64,000 nucleotides of DNA from Citrobacter gillenii (GCF_013337685.1 NZ_SUQN01000001.1:124001-188000), one strand, 5' to 3'. Shown: positions 1 to 8,800, counted from the stretch's first letter. Made by a program: numbers and translations. The notes: a model not told the origin generated them from the sequence alone.

Positions 1-216
1 TTATCTACGTTGATAAAAATAATGACGGTAGTGGGACATTAGCACGCTCGCCTAAGAAATCTTTTTCATGGTATCAGCACGTCATTCAGACCAATGCTGA
101 ATTTTTATAGAATTCAATGGATTGATGCTCGGCCCCGCCCAGCGCGCGGGGCGTGTCTTATACTCATTTTTCAGACGTAAATGACTTTGGTTGATCCATA
201 TCAAGCGTATGCAGTG
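1..216. other. intergenic region left of upp
   Basis: No gene is seen here. In E. coli purM lies divergently to the left of upp at about this distance, so its start is expected just outside the window (inference). A perfect 7-bp palindrome (GCCCCGC at 132-138, GCGGGGC at 146-152, 7-nt loop) is the only structure noticed. It has no U tract, so its role is open. I found no convincing PurR box in the visible part. Confidence 0.5.
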
Positions 217-260
217 TTGCGCCAGAGAGGAAAAGCGGTATAATCCGGCGATTTTTTTTG
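217..260 (+). promoter_or_regulatory. upp promoter with T-tract start region
   Basis: A perfect -10 TATAAT lies at 239-244, with a -35-like TTGCGC at 217-222 and a 16-bp spacer. Initiation is expected near G250/A251, directly followed by eight T residues (252-259). In E. coli upp this arrangement causes UTP-sensitive reiterative transcription: at high UTP the polymerase slips on the T tract and aborts. The same control is inferred here. Confidence 0.8.
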
Positions 261-293
261 TGGTTGCCACTCGTCTGAGGAAAGGAGAAGAGT

Positions 294-920
294 ATGAAGA
301 TCGTGGAAGTCAAACACCCACTCGTCAAACACAAGCTGGGATTGATGCGTGAAAACGACATCAGCACTAAACGCTTTCGTGAACTCGCCTCGGAAGTTGG
401 CAGCCTGCTGACTTATGAAGCAACCGCTGGTCTGGAAACCGAAAAGGTGACCATTGAAGGCTGGAACGGCCCGGTTGAAGTCGACCAAATCAAAGGTAAA
501 AAAATCACCGTTGTGCCAATCCTGCGTGCGGGCCTGGGTATGATGGAAGGCGTACTGGAAAACGTCCCGAGCGCGCGTATCAGCGTGGTGGGCATGTACC
601 GTAACGAAGAGACGCTGGAGCCGGTACCGTACTTCCAGAAACTGGTGTCTAACATTGACGAGCGCATGGCGCTGATCGTTGACCCGATGCTGGCCACCGG
701 TGGTTCCGTTATTGCTACCATCGACCTGCTGAAAAACGCGGGCTGCAGCAGCATTAAAGTGCTGGTGCTGGTTGCTGCGCCAGAAGGTATCGCTGCGCTG
801 GAAAAAGCGCACCCGGATGTTGAGCTGTATACCGCATCTATCGACCAGGGGCTGAACGAGCACGGATACATTATTCCGGGACTCGGCGATGCCGGCGATA
901 AGATTTTTGGTACCAAGTAA
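294..920 (+). CDS. upp: uracil phosphoribosyltransferase
   Basis: The 208-residue protein joins uracil and PRPP to give UMP, the main uracil salvage step in the cytosol. It matches E. coli Upp along its whole length, which is the usual size. The type I phosphoribosyltransferase PRPP loop is visible as [12 protein letters not shown] near residues 125-136, and the C-terminal uracil-binding segment [11 protein letters not shown] is intact. An AAGGAGA ribosome binding site sits just before the ATG. It precedes uraA, the uracil permease, so uptake and salvage are neighbours; a terminator-like hairpin separates them and probably sets relative expression. Control by UTP-dependent slippage at the promoter is likely. 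Confidence 0.97.
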   Translation: MKIVEVKHPLVKHKLGLMRENDISTKRFRELASEVGSLLTYEATAGLETEKVTIEGWNGPVEVDQIKGKKITVVPILRAGLGMMEGVLENVPSARISVVGMYRNEETLEPVPYFQKLVSNIDERMALIVDPMLATGGSVIATIDLLKNAGCSSIKVLVLVAAPEGIAALEKAHPDVELYTASIDQGLNEHGYIIPGLGDAGDKIFGTK

Positions 921-936
921 ATGAATAAATAAAAAG

Positions 937-965
937 AAGCCGACTTTAAGAGTCGGCTTTTTTTT
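937..965 (+). terminator. hairpin with T tract between upp and uraA
   Basis: A perfect 9-bp stem (AAGCCGACT at 937-945, AGTCGGCTT at 951-959) with a 5-nt loop runs straight into a T tract (958-965). This is a classic intrinsic terminator, and probably partial, because uraA starts only 50 bp later and I see no separate strong promoter. Confidence 0.85.
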
Positions 966-1015
966 GAATAAAACAACCCATCGCTACTCAAACACAATAC
1001 TCAGAGGAAAACACT

Positions 1016-2305
1016 ATGACGCGCCGTGCTATCGGGGTGAGTGAAAGACCGCCGCTTTTACAGACAATCCCGCTTAGTTTGCAGCACCTGTTCGCCATGT
1101 TTGGCGCCACGGTACTGGTGCCAGTCCTGTTTCATATCAACCCGGCCACCGTCCTGCTGTTTAACGGCATTGGTACGCTGCTGTATCTCTTTATCTGTAA
1201 GGGGAAAATCCCAGCGTATCTGGGGTCCAGCTTTGCCTTTATCTCTCCGGTACTGCTGCTACTGCCGTTAGGGTATGAAGTGGCGCTCGGCGGTTTTATC
1301 ATGTGTGGCGTGCTGTTCTGTCTGGTTTCTTTCATCGTGAAGAAAGCAGGTACCGGTTGGCTGGATGTGATGTTCCCGCCTGCGGCTATGGGCGCAATCG
1401 TTGCCGTCATCGGCCTTGAGCTGGCTGGTGTTGCGGCGGGGATGGCAGGCTTGCTGCCCGCTGAAGGACAAATGCCGGACTCTAAAACCATTATCATTTC
1501 GATGGTGACGCTGGGCGTAACGGTATTTGGTTCGGTACTGTTCCGCGGCTTTATGGCGATTATCCCGATTCTGATTGGTGTGCTGGCGGGTTATGCGCTC
1601 TCGTTCGTGATGGGCGTTGTGGATACCACACCCATTGCCGAAGCCCACTGGTTTGCTCTGCCGACCTTCTACACGCCGCGTTTTGAATGGGTGGCTATTC
1701 TGACCATCCTGCCTGCGGCGCTGGTGGTGATTGCCGAACACGTAGGACACCTGGTGGTGACCGCCAATATCGTGAAGAAAGATTTAATTCGCGATCCCGG
1801 CTTGCACCGTTCGATGTTCGCCAATGGCCTGTCGACGGTGATCTCCGGCTTCTTTGGTTCCACGCCTAACACCACTTATGGTGAGAACATCGGCGTCATG
1901 GCCATTACCCGCGTGTACAGTACCTGGGTCATTGGCGGGGCGGCAATTTTTGCTATTCTGCTTTCATGTGTGGGTAAACTGGCCGCCGCGATTCAGATAA
2001 TCCCGCTGCCGGTTATGGGCGGTGTCTCACTGCTGTTGTACGGGGTGATTGGTGCGTCCGGTATCCGCGTGTTGATCGAATCAAAAGTTGATTATAACAA
2101 GGCACAAAACCTGATCCTGACTTCGGTGATTCTGATTATCGGCGTGAGCGGTGCGAAGGTTCACATTGGTGCGGCTGAGCTGAAAGGCATGGCGCTGGCG
2201 ACCATTGTCGGCGTTGCCCTGAGCCTGATCTTCAAAGTGATTAGCCTGCTGCGTCCGGAAGAAGTCGTCCTTGACGCTGAAGATGCTGACAGACCGCAAC
2301 ACTAA
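1016..2305 (+). CDS. uraA: uracil:H+ symporter
   Basis: This 429-residue inner-membrane protein of the nucleobase-ascorbate transporter (NAT/NCS2) family imports uracil with protons. Length and sequence match E. coli UraA throughout, including its 14 hydrophobic segments. The two substrate-binding glutamates of the E. coli structure (E241, E290) are seen in VIAEHVGH and TTYGENIGV. The ATG is preceded by an AGAGGA ribosome binding site. It lies downstream of upp, which converts the imported uracil to UMP. Confidence 0.97.
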   Translation: MTRRAIGVSERPPLLQTIPLSLQHLFAMFGATVLVPVLFHINPATVLLFNGIGTLLYLFICKGKIPAYLGSSFAFISPVLLLLPLGYEVALGGFIMCGVLFCLVSFIVKKAGTGWLDVMFPPAAMGAIVAVIGLELAGVAAGMAGLLPAEGQMPDSKTIIISMVTLGVTVFGSVLFRGFMAIIPILIGVLAGYALSFVMGVVDTTPIAEAHWFALPTFYTPRFEWVAILTILPAALVVIAEHVGHLVVTANIVKKDLIRDPGLHRSMFANGLSTVISGFFGSTPNTTYGENIGVMAITRVYSTWVIGGAAIFAILLSCVGKLAAAIQIIPLPVMGGVSLLLYGVIGASGIRVLIESKVDYNKAQNLILTSVILIIGVSGAKVHIGAAELKGMALATIVGVALSLIFKVISLLRPEEVVLDAEDADRPQH

Positions 2306-2312
2306 GTCTCTG

Positions 2313-2335
2313 ACCGGGCGGCATCGCTGCCCGGT
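2313..2335 (+). terminator. hairpin after uraA
   Basis: A 7-bp perfect stem (ACCGGGC at 2313-2319, GCCCGGT at 2329-2335) has a 9-nt loop and is followed by a short pyrimidine run (TTCTAT). It could attenuate read-through into hda. The T tract is poor, so termination is uncertain. Confidence 0.45.
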
Positions 2336-2400
2336 TCTATCGCGACGTATTTCTGTGGTAAACTCAACGCGATTTTATGAAATCCTGGGTTGAGGTATCT

Positions 2401-3102
2401 CTGAACACACCGGCACAGCTCTCTTTGCCACTTTATCTTCCTGACGATGAAACCTTCGCAAGTTTCTGGCCGGGGGATAACTCCTCTTTACTGGCCGCGC
2501 TGCAAAACGTGCTGCGTCAGGAACATAGCGGGTATATCTATCTCTGGTCGCGTGAAGGCGCGGGCCGTAGTCATTTGCTGCACGCAGCCTGTGCCGAGCT
2601 TTCTCAGCGCGGGGATGCCGTCGGCTATGTCCCGCTGGATAAGCGTACGTGGTTCGTACCGGAAGTGCTTGATGGCATGGAACATCTCTCGCTGGTGTGC
2701 ATTGATAACATTGAATGCGTGGCCGGGGATTCCCTGTGGGAAATGGCGATCTTCGATCTCTACAACCGCATTCTGGAATCAGGGAAAACGCGCCTGCTGA
2801 TCACTGGCGATCGTCCACCAAGACAGCTTAATCTCGGACTGCCGGATCTGGCTTCTCGTCTGGATTGGGGGCAAATCTACAAACTTCAGCCGCTCTCGGA
2901 TGAAGATAAGCTTCAGGCATTGCAATTACGCGCCAGATTGCGCGGATTCGAACTGCCGGAGGACGTGGGCCGCTTCCTGCTAAAGCGTCTGGATCGCGAA
3001 ATGCGCACGTTGTTTATGACCCTGGATGAGCTGGATCATGCGTCGATCACCGCTCAGCGCAAGCTGACCATTCCGTTCGTCAAAGAGATTCTGAAGCTGT
3101 AA
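2401..3102 (+). CDS. hda: DnaA regulatory inactivator Hda
   Basis: Hda is a AAA+ protein that, with the DNA-loaded beta clamp, stimulates hydrolysis of DnaA-ATP and so prevents re-initiation of replication. I chose the CTG at 2401 as start, giving 233 residues as in E. coli, where a CUG start is reported. A GAGG motif lies about 5-8 nt upstream of it. The in-frame ATG at 2377 would add eight residues and has no ribosome binding site. The clamp-binding motif QLSLPL is at residues 6-11. The degenerate P-loop GAGRSH, the sensor 1 region and the C-terminal AAA+ lid are present. Confidence 0.93.
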   Translation: MNTPAQLSLPLYLPDDETFASFWPGDNSSLLAALQNVLRQEHSGYIYLWSREGAGRSHLLHAACAELSQRGDAVGYVPLDKRTWFVPEVLDGMEHLSLVCIDNIECVAGDSLWEMAIFDLYNRILESGKTRLLITGDRPPRQLNLGLPDLASRLDWGQIYKLQPLSDEDKLQALQLRARLRGFELPEDVGRFLLKRLDREMRTLFMTLDELDHASITAQRKLTIPFVKEILKL

Positions 3103-3129
3103 GCACCGCAGCCGAAAAGACTGCGGTGC
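3103..3129. terminator. hairpin between convergent hda and yfgD
   Basis: A perfect 9-bp stem (GCACCGCAG at 3103-3111, CTGCGGTGC at 3121-3129) with a 9-nt loop lies in the 33-bp gap between two convergent genes. It could act on both transcripts. T tracts are weak on either side. Confidence 0.55.
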
Positions 3130-3135
3130 ATCACA

Positions 3136-3495
3136 TTAGCCGACGATATCCAGCACCTGCTCCGGCGGACGCCCAATTCGCGCTTGACCGTTGGCCACCA
3201 CAATCGGACGTTCCATCAGTTTCGGGTTTTCCACCATCGCCTGAATCAGCGCCTCTTCACTCAGAGTCTCGTCCGCCAGGTTGAGCGATTTATAGAGATC
3301 TTCTTTCTGGCGCATCAGCTCACGCGCGCTGGACATGCCCAGCATCTGCAGCAGATTACGCAAAGTTGCTGCGTCTGCGGGAGTGTCGAGATACAGCACT
3401 ACTTCCGGCTCCACGCCGTTGGACTTCAGTAATTCCAGTGTCTCACGGCTCTTTGAGCAACGTGGGTTATGGTAGATTTTAATCGCGTCTGACAT
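3136..3495 (-). CDS. yfgD: ArsC-family reductase-like protein YfgD
   Basis: A 119-residue thioredoxin-fold protein of the ArsC family, the same length as E. coli YfgD. The active-site-like segment HNPRCSKS places a cysteine at residue 13, and the ArsC-type arginine region PIVVANG..RIGRPP is near the C-terminus. Arsenate reductase activity is often annotated but there is no ars operon here, so the substrate is unknown. A start five codons upstream (3510) exists, but the AAGGAGAAG ribosome binding site lies inside that extension and points to the ATG at 3495. It is downstream of bepA on the same strand, separated by a REP. Confidence 0.88.
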   Translation of the reverse strand: MSDAIKIYHNPRCSKSRETLELLKSNGVEPEVVLYLDTPADAATLRNLLQMLGMSSARELMRQKEDLYKSLNLADETLSEEALIQAMVENPKLMERPIVVANGQARIGRPPEQVLDIVG

Positions 3496-3518
3496 GACTT
3501 CTCCTTGCATAGCAAAAC

Positions 3519-3560
3519 TGCCGGATGGCGGATAAGACGCAACAGCGTCACCATCCGGTA
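3519..3560. repeat. REP element
   Basis: An imperfect palindrome with arms TGCCGGATGGCG and ACCATCCGGTA, the standard enterobacterial REP core, sits between bepA and yfgD. Such elements can stabilise upstream mRNA or bind gyrase or DNA polymerase I. Confidence 0.85.
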
Positions 3561-3572
3561 AGTATTCAATAG

Positions 3573-5036
3573 TTACATCTTCGTGTACGGTTTAAAGCGC
3601 TCTTGCAGCTGGCGTAGCTGGTCAATACGGGCATCGTATCTTGCCTGCTGCTGGCTTCCCAGCTTCACCTGTGAACTTGCGCTGCTGAGCATAGAAATGG
3701 CCTGGTCAAGACGTCCCGCCAGCGCATAGCCTTCTGCGCGCGCTGCCAGTTCCTGATCGCGGTTATTCAGCGTTGCTTCCGTTTGTGCTAACAGATCCCA
3801 GCCATTGCCGTCATCCTTATGATTAAACGTATAACGATTCAGGATGGTAGCGGCCTCTTTGGCCTGACCGGCCTGTAAATAGGCATTCGCCAGGTTAAGC
3901 TGCAATACCGGATTAACGCGCAGGTCGCGGGCGTTTTTCAGGCGATTAATTGCATCGCCGGTTTTCTTCTGACCGAGATCGATATCGGTCGCCAGGTCGA
4001 GATACCAGGCATTGTTCGGATCGGCAGACAGCAGCGGCTGTAGCGCTTTACGCGCCTCGTCGTATTTACTGTCTTCCATTGCTTGTAACGCGCGGCCATA
4101 TTGCGCCGCCCGTTGCTCGCGGACGTTGCCTTTTGCCCAGTTATCCAGCAGGTCGCTGCTCAACTGGTTGCGACCCGAGTTATACATGCCGAGGGTTCGC
4201 GCTTTTGCCAGGTAAAAATCTTCCGAGGATTGCACCACCGTCGGTCGCATCTGGTTAGCACGGTTACGCGCATCCGCCAGACGGCTTTCTGGCAGGGGGT
4301 GCGTCAGCAGAATTTCAGGCGGGCGCGTGGAATAGCGCGCCTGGTCGAGCAGTTTTTCCAGAAACGTCGGCATGGCCTGCGGATCAAATCCTGAGCGTTG
4401 CAGGACCTGAATACCGATACGGTCCGCTTCCTGTTCATTTTGCTGCGTAAAGCTGATCATCCCCTGACGGGTGCCGGCCAGCGTACCGGTCAGTGCTGCC
4501 ATCCCTGCCTGCGGACTGGCCATCGCCAACAGAATAGAACCCAGAGCCCCCACCCAGGTCAGCGGGGCAGAGCGCTTTTGGTCTTCCATGGCGCGCGCTA
4601 GGTGGCGCTGCGTGACGTGAGAAATTTCGTGCGCCATCACCGATGCCAGCTGGCTTTCGTTATCGGAATAGCGGAAAAGCGCAGAGTGCAGCACAACGTT
4701 GCCGCCAAAGAAGGCAAAGGCGTTTATTTCATCGTTATTAATCAAAAAGAAATGGAAGGGGGTTTTGACGGAGTCCGCGTGTGAGACCAGACGCATCCCC
4801 AGAGAATTAATGTATTGGGTCAGCAAAGGATCGTTAATTAACGGCGCACTGCCGCGCAGCTGGCGTACGTAATAGTCGCCCATCTGCATTTCCTGCCCGA
4901 TGGAAAGCGTGCTCCCTGCTGAGGTTCCCATATCCGGTAGGGTGTCCGCAGTGTCAGCAAATGCGGGCGCGACCTGACCGATGGCCAGTGCAGCAATGAG
5001 GGTAGCAACCAGGTTTTTTTTCAACTGCCTGAACAT
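3573..5036 (-). CDS. bepA: beta-barrel assembly-enhancing protease BepA
   Basis: A 487-residue periplasmic metalloprotease-chaperone that helps mature LptD and degrades stalled outer-membrane proteins at the BAM complex. Length and sequence match E. coli BepA (YfgC). A signal peptide ends at AFA after residue 27. The M48 zinc motif HEISH is near residues 136-140, with the downstream EADRIG glutamate ligand. A TPR domain fills the C-terminal half. The start at 5036 follows an AGAGGTT ribosome binding site; the longer reading from 5099 would put 21 residues before the signal peptide and is rejected. It is divergent from perM. Confidence 0.96.
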   Translation of the reverse strand: MFRQLKKNLVATLIAALAIGQVAPAFADTADTLPDMGTSAGSTLSIGQEMQMGDYYVRQLRGSAPLINDPLLTQYINSLGMRLVSHADSVKTPFHFFLINNDEINAFAFFGGNVVLHSALFRYSDNESQLASVMAHEISHVTQRHLARAMEDQKRSAPLTWVGALGSILLAMASPQAGMAALTGTLAGTRQGMISFTQQNEQEADRIGIQVLQRSGFDPQAMPTFLEKLLDQARYSTRPPEILLTHPLPESRLADARNRANQMRPTVVQSSEDFYLAKARTLGMYNSGRNQLSSDLLDNWAKGNVREQRAAQYGRALQAMEDSKYDEARKALQPLLSADPNNAWYLDLATDIDLGQKKTGDAINRLKNARDLRVNPVLQLNLANAYLQAGQAKEAATILNRYTFNHKDDGNGWDLLAQTEATLNNRDQELAARAEGYALAGRLDQAISMLSSASSQVKLGSQQQARYDARIDQLRQLQERFKPYTKM

Positions 5037-5263
5037 AACCTCTGTCCTGTATTCTTTTTTGAGATAGCCATTTGACCCATGCTGTGAAGTATCGTTCACC
5101 CTCAGACAGCTTTGGGAGTGTAACTGCGAAATTCGACGATGAACACCCAGGAAAAATGTCTTTTCACTTTGCGTAAACCGCTATAAAAAGCGAAGTCTTT
5201 TTTGTGACATTTCGATACAATTCGGGATCGCAATCCCGCTATTGAGGTTCATGGAAGGGTTTT

Positions 5264-6328
5264 ATGCTCGAAATGTTGATGCAATGGTATCGCCGCCGCT
5301 TTAGCGACCCTGAGGCTATTGCCTTGCTGATTATTCTGGTTGCCGGTTTTGGCATCCTTTTCTTCTTTAGTGGGCTGTTAGCGCCGCTGCTGGTTGCCAT
5401 TGTGCTGGCTTATCTGCTGGAATGGCCCACCGTGCGGCTGGAAAATATCGGCTGTTCAAGGCGTTGGGCGACATCCATTGTACTGGTGGTGTTCGTCGGT
5501 ATTCTGCTGCTGATGGCGTTTGTGGTAATGCCGGTCGCGTGGCAGCAGGGGATCTACCTGATTCGTGATATGCCCGGCATGCTTAACAAGCTGTCTGATT
5601 TTGCCGCTACCTTGCCGCGACGGTATCCGGCGCTGATGGATGCCGGCATCATTGATGCGATGGCAGAGAATATGCGCGCGCGAATGCTCAATATGGGCGA
5701 TTCCGTGGTGAAATATTCGCTGGCTTCGCTGGTCGGATTGCTGACGCTGGCGGTGTATCTGGTTCTCGTTCCGCTAATGGTGTTCTTCCTGGTGAAAGAC
5801 AAAAGCCAGATGCTGAATGCCGTACGTCGGGTACTTCCGCGTAATCGTGGACTGGCCGGGCAGGTCTGGAAAGAGATGAACCAGCAAATCACCAACTATA
5901 TTCGCGGCAAAGTGCTGGAAATGGTGGTGGTAGGCGTCGCCACCTGGCTGGGCTTCCTGCTGTTTGGCCTCAACTACTCCTTGCTGCTGGCTGTACTGGT
6001 CGGTTTTTCAGTCCTGATCCCGTATATCGGTGCCTTTGTGGTGACCATCCCGGTGGTGGGCGTGGCGCTGTTCCAGTTTGGTCTCGGGACCGAGTTCTGG
6101 AGCTGCTTTGCCGTGTACCTGATCATTCAGGCGCTGGATGGCAATCTGTTGGTCCCAGTGCTGTTCTCCGAAGCCGTAAACCTGCATCCACTGGTGATTA
6201 TTCTGTCGGTGGTGATTTTTGGCGGGCTGTGGGGATTCTGGGGCGTATTCTTTGCTATTCCGCTGGCGACGTTAATCAAAGCAGTCGTCCATGCCTGGCC
6301 GGATGGTCAGACGATTGACGAGTCATAG
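5264..6328 (+). CDS. perM: AI-2E family transporter PerM
   Basis: This 354-residue polytopic membrane protein of the AI-2 exporter (AI-2E/PF01594) family matches E. coli PerM, which is 353 residues. About eight hydrophobic segments are visible, and the family-typical LVPLMVFFL region and C-terminal FGGLWGFWGVFFAIPLA motif are intact. The substrate in E. coli is not settled. It is transcribed divergently from bepA across a 227-bp gap that must hold both promoters, and it is followed by a GC-rich hairpin. Confidence 0.93.
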   Translation: MLEMLMQWYRRRFSDPEAIALLIILVAGFGILFFFSGLLAPLLVAIVLAYLLEWPTVRLENIGCSRRWATSIVLVVFVGILLLMAFVVMPVAWQQGIYLIRDMPGMLNKLSDFAATLPRRYPALMDAGIIDAMAENMRARMLNMGDSVVKYSLASLVGLLTLAVYLVLVPLMVFFLVKDKSQMLNAVRRVLPRNRGLAGQVWKEMNQQITNYIRGKVLEMVVVGVATWLGFLLFGLNYSLLLAVLVGFSVLIPYIGAFVVTIPVVGVALFQFGLGTEFWSCFAVYLIIQALDGNLLVPVLFSEAVNLHPLVIILSVVIFGGLWGFWGVFFAIPLATLIKAVVHAWPDGQTIDES

Positions 6329-6336
6329 ACCCTGAC

Positions 6337-6361
6337 GCCCGGCGGTGCAATGCCGCCGGGC
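6337..6361 (+). terminator. GC-rich hairpin after perM
   Basis: A perfect 9-bp stem (GCCCGGCGG at 6337-6345, CCGCCGGGC at 6353-6361) with a 7-nt loop begins eight bases after the perM stop codon. It lacks a U tract, so it may be a terminator-like or 3'-end-protecting structure. Confidence 0.5.
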
Positions 6362-6446
6362 CAGAACTTGTCTGACCTCTATACACACTTTCTGAATAAT
6401 CTTCCTGGGTGTCGTTTTTCTCCGTATTAGCCTTTAACTTGACCAA

Positions 6447-6466
6447 TGTGATGTTTTTTTGTCACA
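6447..6466. promoter_or_regulatory. inverted repeat upstream of the Gate-protein cassette
   Basis: TGTGA (6447-6451) and TCACA (6462-6466) form an inverted repeat with a 10-bp T-rich spacer, about 30 bp before the first gene of the cassette. The half-sites resemble those of CRP, but CRP needs a 6-bp spacer, so the binding protein, if any, is unknown. Confidence 0.3.
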
Positions 6467-6494
6467 CAAGGAATAAGACCAACAGGAGAAAAAA

Positions 6495-7154
6495 ATGGGT
6501 CACAACACGCACACGCAACAAAAAGCGGGATGGGTTGGCTATCTCGCCTTTTTCGTCACTATTATCCTTTTTTCCGGCATGTTTTCGAAAAGTACCGACT
6601 GGTGGCGGGTGTTCGATTTCACCGTTCTCAACGGCGCATTTGGGCAGATAAACGCGGCAGGCGAGACGGCGGTCTCGTTTCGCGGTACCGGCGGGATGGG
6701 CGCAAAAGATGGCTTTTTATTTGCGCTGGAACTGGCGCCCTCCGTCATTCTGTCACTTGGCATCATCTCCATTACCGAAGGCTTGGGTGGGTTGCGCGCG
6801 GCGCAGCAGCTAATGACGCCGGTCCTGCGCCCCTTACTCGGCGTTCCGGGTATTTGCTCGTTGGCGCTGATTGCGAATGTGCAAAATACCGATGCCGCAG
6901 CCGGAATGACCAAAGAGCTGGCGGAAGAGGGGATTATCACTGAACAGGAACGCGCTATTTTTGCCTGCTGGCAAACCAGCGGTAGCGCGTGTATCACCAA
7001 CTATTTTTCCTCAGGCGCGGCGCTGTTTACGATGGTTACCGTTCCGGTGATAACGCCACTGGCGGTGATCCTGGTCTTCAAATTTGTCGGCGCGAACCTG
7101 CTACGGCTGTGGATCGCGCAGCTTGAAAATCGCCGTACGCAGCAGGAGGCCTGA
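6495..7154 (+). CDS. YjiH-like Gate-domain (nucleoside recognition) membrane protein
   Basis: A 219-residue integral membrane protein that appears to belong to the nucleoside-recognition/Gate (PF07670) family, with four to five hydrophobic segments and the motif-rich loop NVQNTDAAAG..ACWQTSGSACI. It resembles E. coli YjiH, which also sits beside yjiG and iadA at another locus. Transport or gating of a small substrate is inferred; the substrate is unknown. The ATG follows an AGGAGA ribosome binding site. The stop codon is one base from the start of the next gene, so the two are translationally linked and probably form a heteromeric membrane complex. Confidence 0.75.
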   Translation: MGHNTHTQQKAGWVGYLAFFVTIILFSGMFSKSTDWWRVFDFTVLNGAFGQINAAGETAVSFRGTGGMGAKDGFLFALELAPSVILSLGIISITEGLGGLRAAQQLMTPVLRPLLGVPGICSLALIANVQNTDAAAGMTKELAEEGIITEQERAIFACWQTSGSACITNYFSSGAALFTMVTVPVITPLAVILVFKFVGANLLRLWIAQLENRRTQQEA

Positions 7155-7155
7155 G

Positions 7156-7617
7156 ATGACAACACACGTACGTAAAAATGTCATGGATATGTTCATCGAT
7201 GGCGCAAGGCGCGGGTTTACCATTGCCACCACCAGCCTGTTACCGAACGTGGTGATGGCGTTTGTGATTATTCAGGCGCTAAAGGTAACGGGGTTGCTCG
7301 ACGTCGTCGGCCGGGTGTGCGAACCGGTTATGGCGCTGTGGGGATTGCCGGGGGAATCTGCCACCGTGCTGTTGGCGGCGGTGATGAGTATGGGCGGCGG
7401 CGTTGGCGTTTGCGCCAGTCTGGTTGTCGCCGGAACCCTTTCGGGACATGATGCGACGGTATTGCTACCGGCCATCTACCTGATGGGGAATCCAGTGCAA
7501 AATGTCGGACGCTGTCTGGGGACTGCGGGGGTTCATCCTCGCTATTATCCGCTTATTATTGCGGTATGCGTGATGAATGCGCTGCTCTCTATTTGGGTTA
7601 TGCAGGTAATTGCCTGA
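7156..7617 (+). CDS. YjiG-like Gate-domain membrane protein
   Basis: A 153-residue hydrophobic protein, the same length as E. coli YjiG, with Gate-family features such as the glycine-rich segment MSMGGGVGVCASLV and the motif LPAIYLMGNPVQNVGR. An AGGAGG ribosome binding site overlaps the end of the upstream gene. An in-frame upstream start at 7084 would lie inside that gene and lacks a site. It is the second half of a two-subunit Gate pair, with the isoaspartyl dipeptidase gene 11 bp downstream. Import of the dipeptide substrate or export of its product is a reasonable guess, not shown by sequence. Confidence 0.75.
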   Translation: MTTHVRKNVMDMFIDGARRGFTIATTSLLPNVVMAFVIIQALKVTGLLDVVGRVCEPVMALWGLPGESATVLLAAVMSMGGGVGVCASLVVAGTLSGHDATVLLPAIYLMGNPVQNVGRCLGTAGVHPRYYPLIIAVCVMNALLSIWVMQVIA

Positions 7618-7628
7618 CAAGGAAGGTT

Positions 7629-8792
7629 ATGAACTGTTCAATTCTTGGTCTGACGCTGTTCCAGCGCGGACACGTTTACGCGCCTGACGATTTGGGGCAA
7701 CAAGATATTCTGGTCGCGGGCGGAAAAATTGTCGCCATCGCGCCGTCTATCCTGGCAGACGATTTTCCCGGCTGTCGGTGTGTTAATCTCGAGGGTGCCA
7801 TTGTTTGTCCGGGGTTTATCGATCAGCACGTTCATTTGATTGGCGGTGGCGGAGAGGCCGGCCCCCACACCCGCACACCGGAAGTGCGTCTGTCACGTCT
7901 GGTTGAAGCGGGTATCACCTCAGTGGTGGGATTGCTGGGTACCGACGGAATTACCCGTCATCCGGAGTCGCTGTTGGCGAAAACCCGAGCACTGGAATAT
8001 GAAGGCATCAGTGCCTGGATGCTCACCGGCGCGTATTCGTTACCCTCCCCGACCATTACCGGCAGTATTGAGCGTGATGTGGCGCTGATCGACAAGGTGA
8101 TAGGGGTGAAATGTGCGATTTCAGACCATCGCTCATCAGCCCCGAATACCGCGGTGCTGGCGAACATGGCGGCGCAGTCGCGCGTCGGCGGATTATTAGG
8201 GCAGAAGCCGGGGATTAGCGTCTTCCATATGGGTGACAGCCCGCGCATGCTGGAGCCGCTGTATGACGTCCTCGCGCATTCAGATGTGCCGATAACCAAA
8301 CTGCTGCCAACGCATGTTAACCGCGCGGAACCGTTGTTTGAGGCCGCCTTAGCCTATGCCCGCAAAGGGGTGTATATCGACATTACCAGCAGTATTGATG
8401 AGCCCGTGGATCCGGCAACGGCCATCGCGACCGCGCTGCGCAGCGACGTTCCACTGTCGCGGATTACCTTGAGTTCAGACGGTAACGGCAGCCAGCCGGA
8501 GTTTGATGAACAGGGCAATCTGACGGGGATTGGTGTGGCCGGATTTGAATCACTGGCACACACGCTGCGCCAACTGGTGACTGTTCATGCCATTCCTCTG
8601 GAGCAGGCATTATGTCCGCTCACGCGCACGGTGGCGGAGTTTCTGGGACTTGGGCATAAAGGACGTCTGGCGGTTGGATGCGATGCGGACATTCTGGTGC
8701 TCAACGACACGCTGGAAGTTTACCACCTGTGGGCGAAGGGCAACGCGGTGGTGAAAGAGAAAAAAGCGTGTGTTAAAGGGACGTTTGAGTAA
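7629..8792 (+). CDS. isoaspartyl dipeptidase, amidohydrolase family
   Basis: A 387-residue M38 amidohydrolase closely similar to E. coli IadA, which hydrolyses beta-aspartyl dipeptides from damaged proteins or cyanophycin-like peptides. The binuclear metal site is visible: HVH at residues 67-69, the carboxylated lysine in GVKCAISDHRS, histidines in FHMGDS and PTHVNR, and the catalytic aspartate in SSDGNGS. The ATG at 7629 has an AAGGAAGG ribosome binding site; a start at 7566 would overlap the upstream gene by 50 bp. It ends a three-gene operon with the two Gate proteins. It may be a second paralogue if the genome also keeps iadA at the usual locus, so no symbol is assigned. Confidence 0.85.
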   Translation: MNCSILGLTLFQRGHVYAPDDLGQQDILVAGGKIVAIAPSILADDFPGCRCVNLEGAIVCPGFIDQHVHLIGGGGEAGPHTRTPEVRLSRLVEAGITSVVGLLGTDGITRHPESLLAKTRALEYEGISAWMLTGAYSLPSPTITGSIERDVALIDKVIGVKCAISDHRSSAPNTAVLANMAAQSRVGGLLGQKPGISVFHMGDSPRMLEPLYDVLAHSDVPITKLLPTHVNRAEPLFEAALAYARKGVYIDITSSIDEPVDPATAIATALRSDVPLSRITLSSDGNGSQPEFDEQGNLTGIGVAGFESLAHTLRQLVTVHAIPLEQALCPLTRTVAEFLGLGHKGRLAVGCDADILVLNDTLEVYHLWAKGNAVVKEKKACVKGTFE

Positions 8793-8800
8793 ACGACGTT

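Noticed and set aside
201-863. Long open frame antisense to upp (220 codons)
   Set aside because: It lies wholly opposite a conserved gene in GC-rich DNA, has histidine- and phenylalanine-rich shadow composition and no ribosome binding site.
2377-2400. ATG start for hda
   Set aside because: There is no ribosome binding site, and it would place eight non-conserved residues before the clamp-binding N-terminus.
6447-6466. CRP site before the Gate-protein cassette
   Set aside because: The half-sites are separated by 10 rather than 6 bp.
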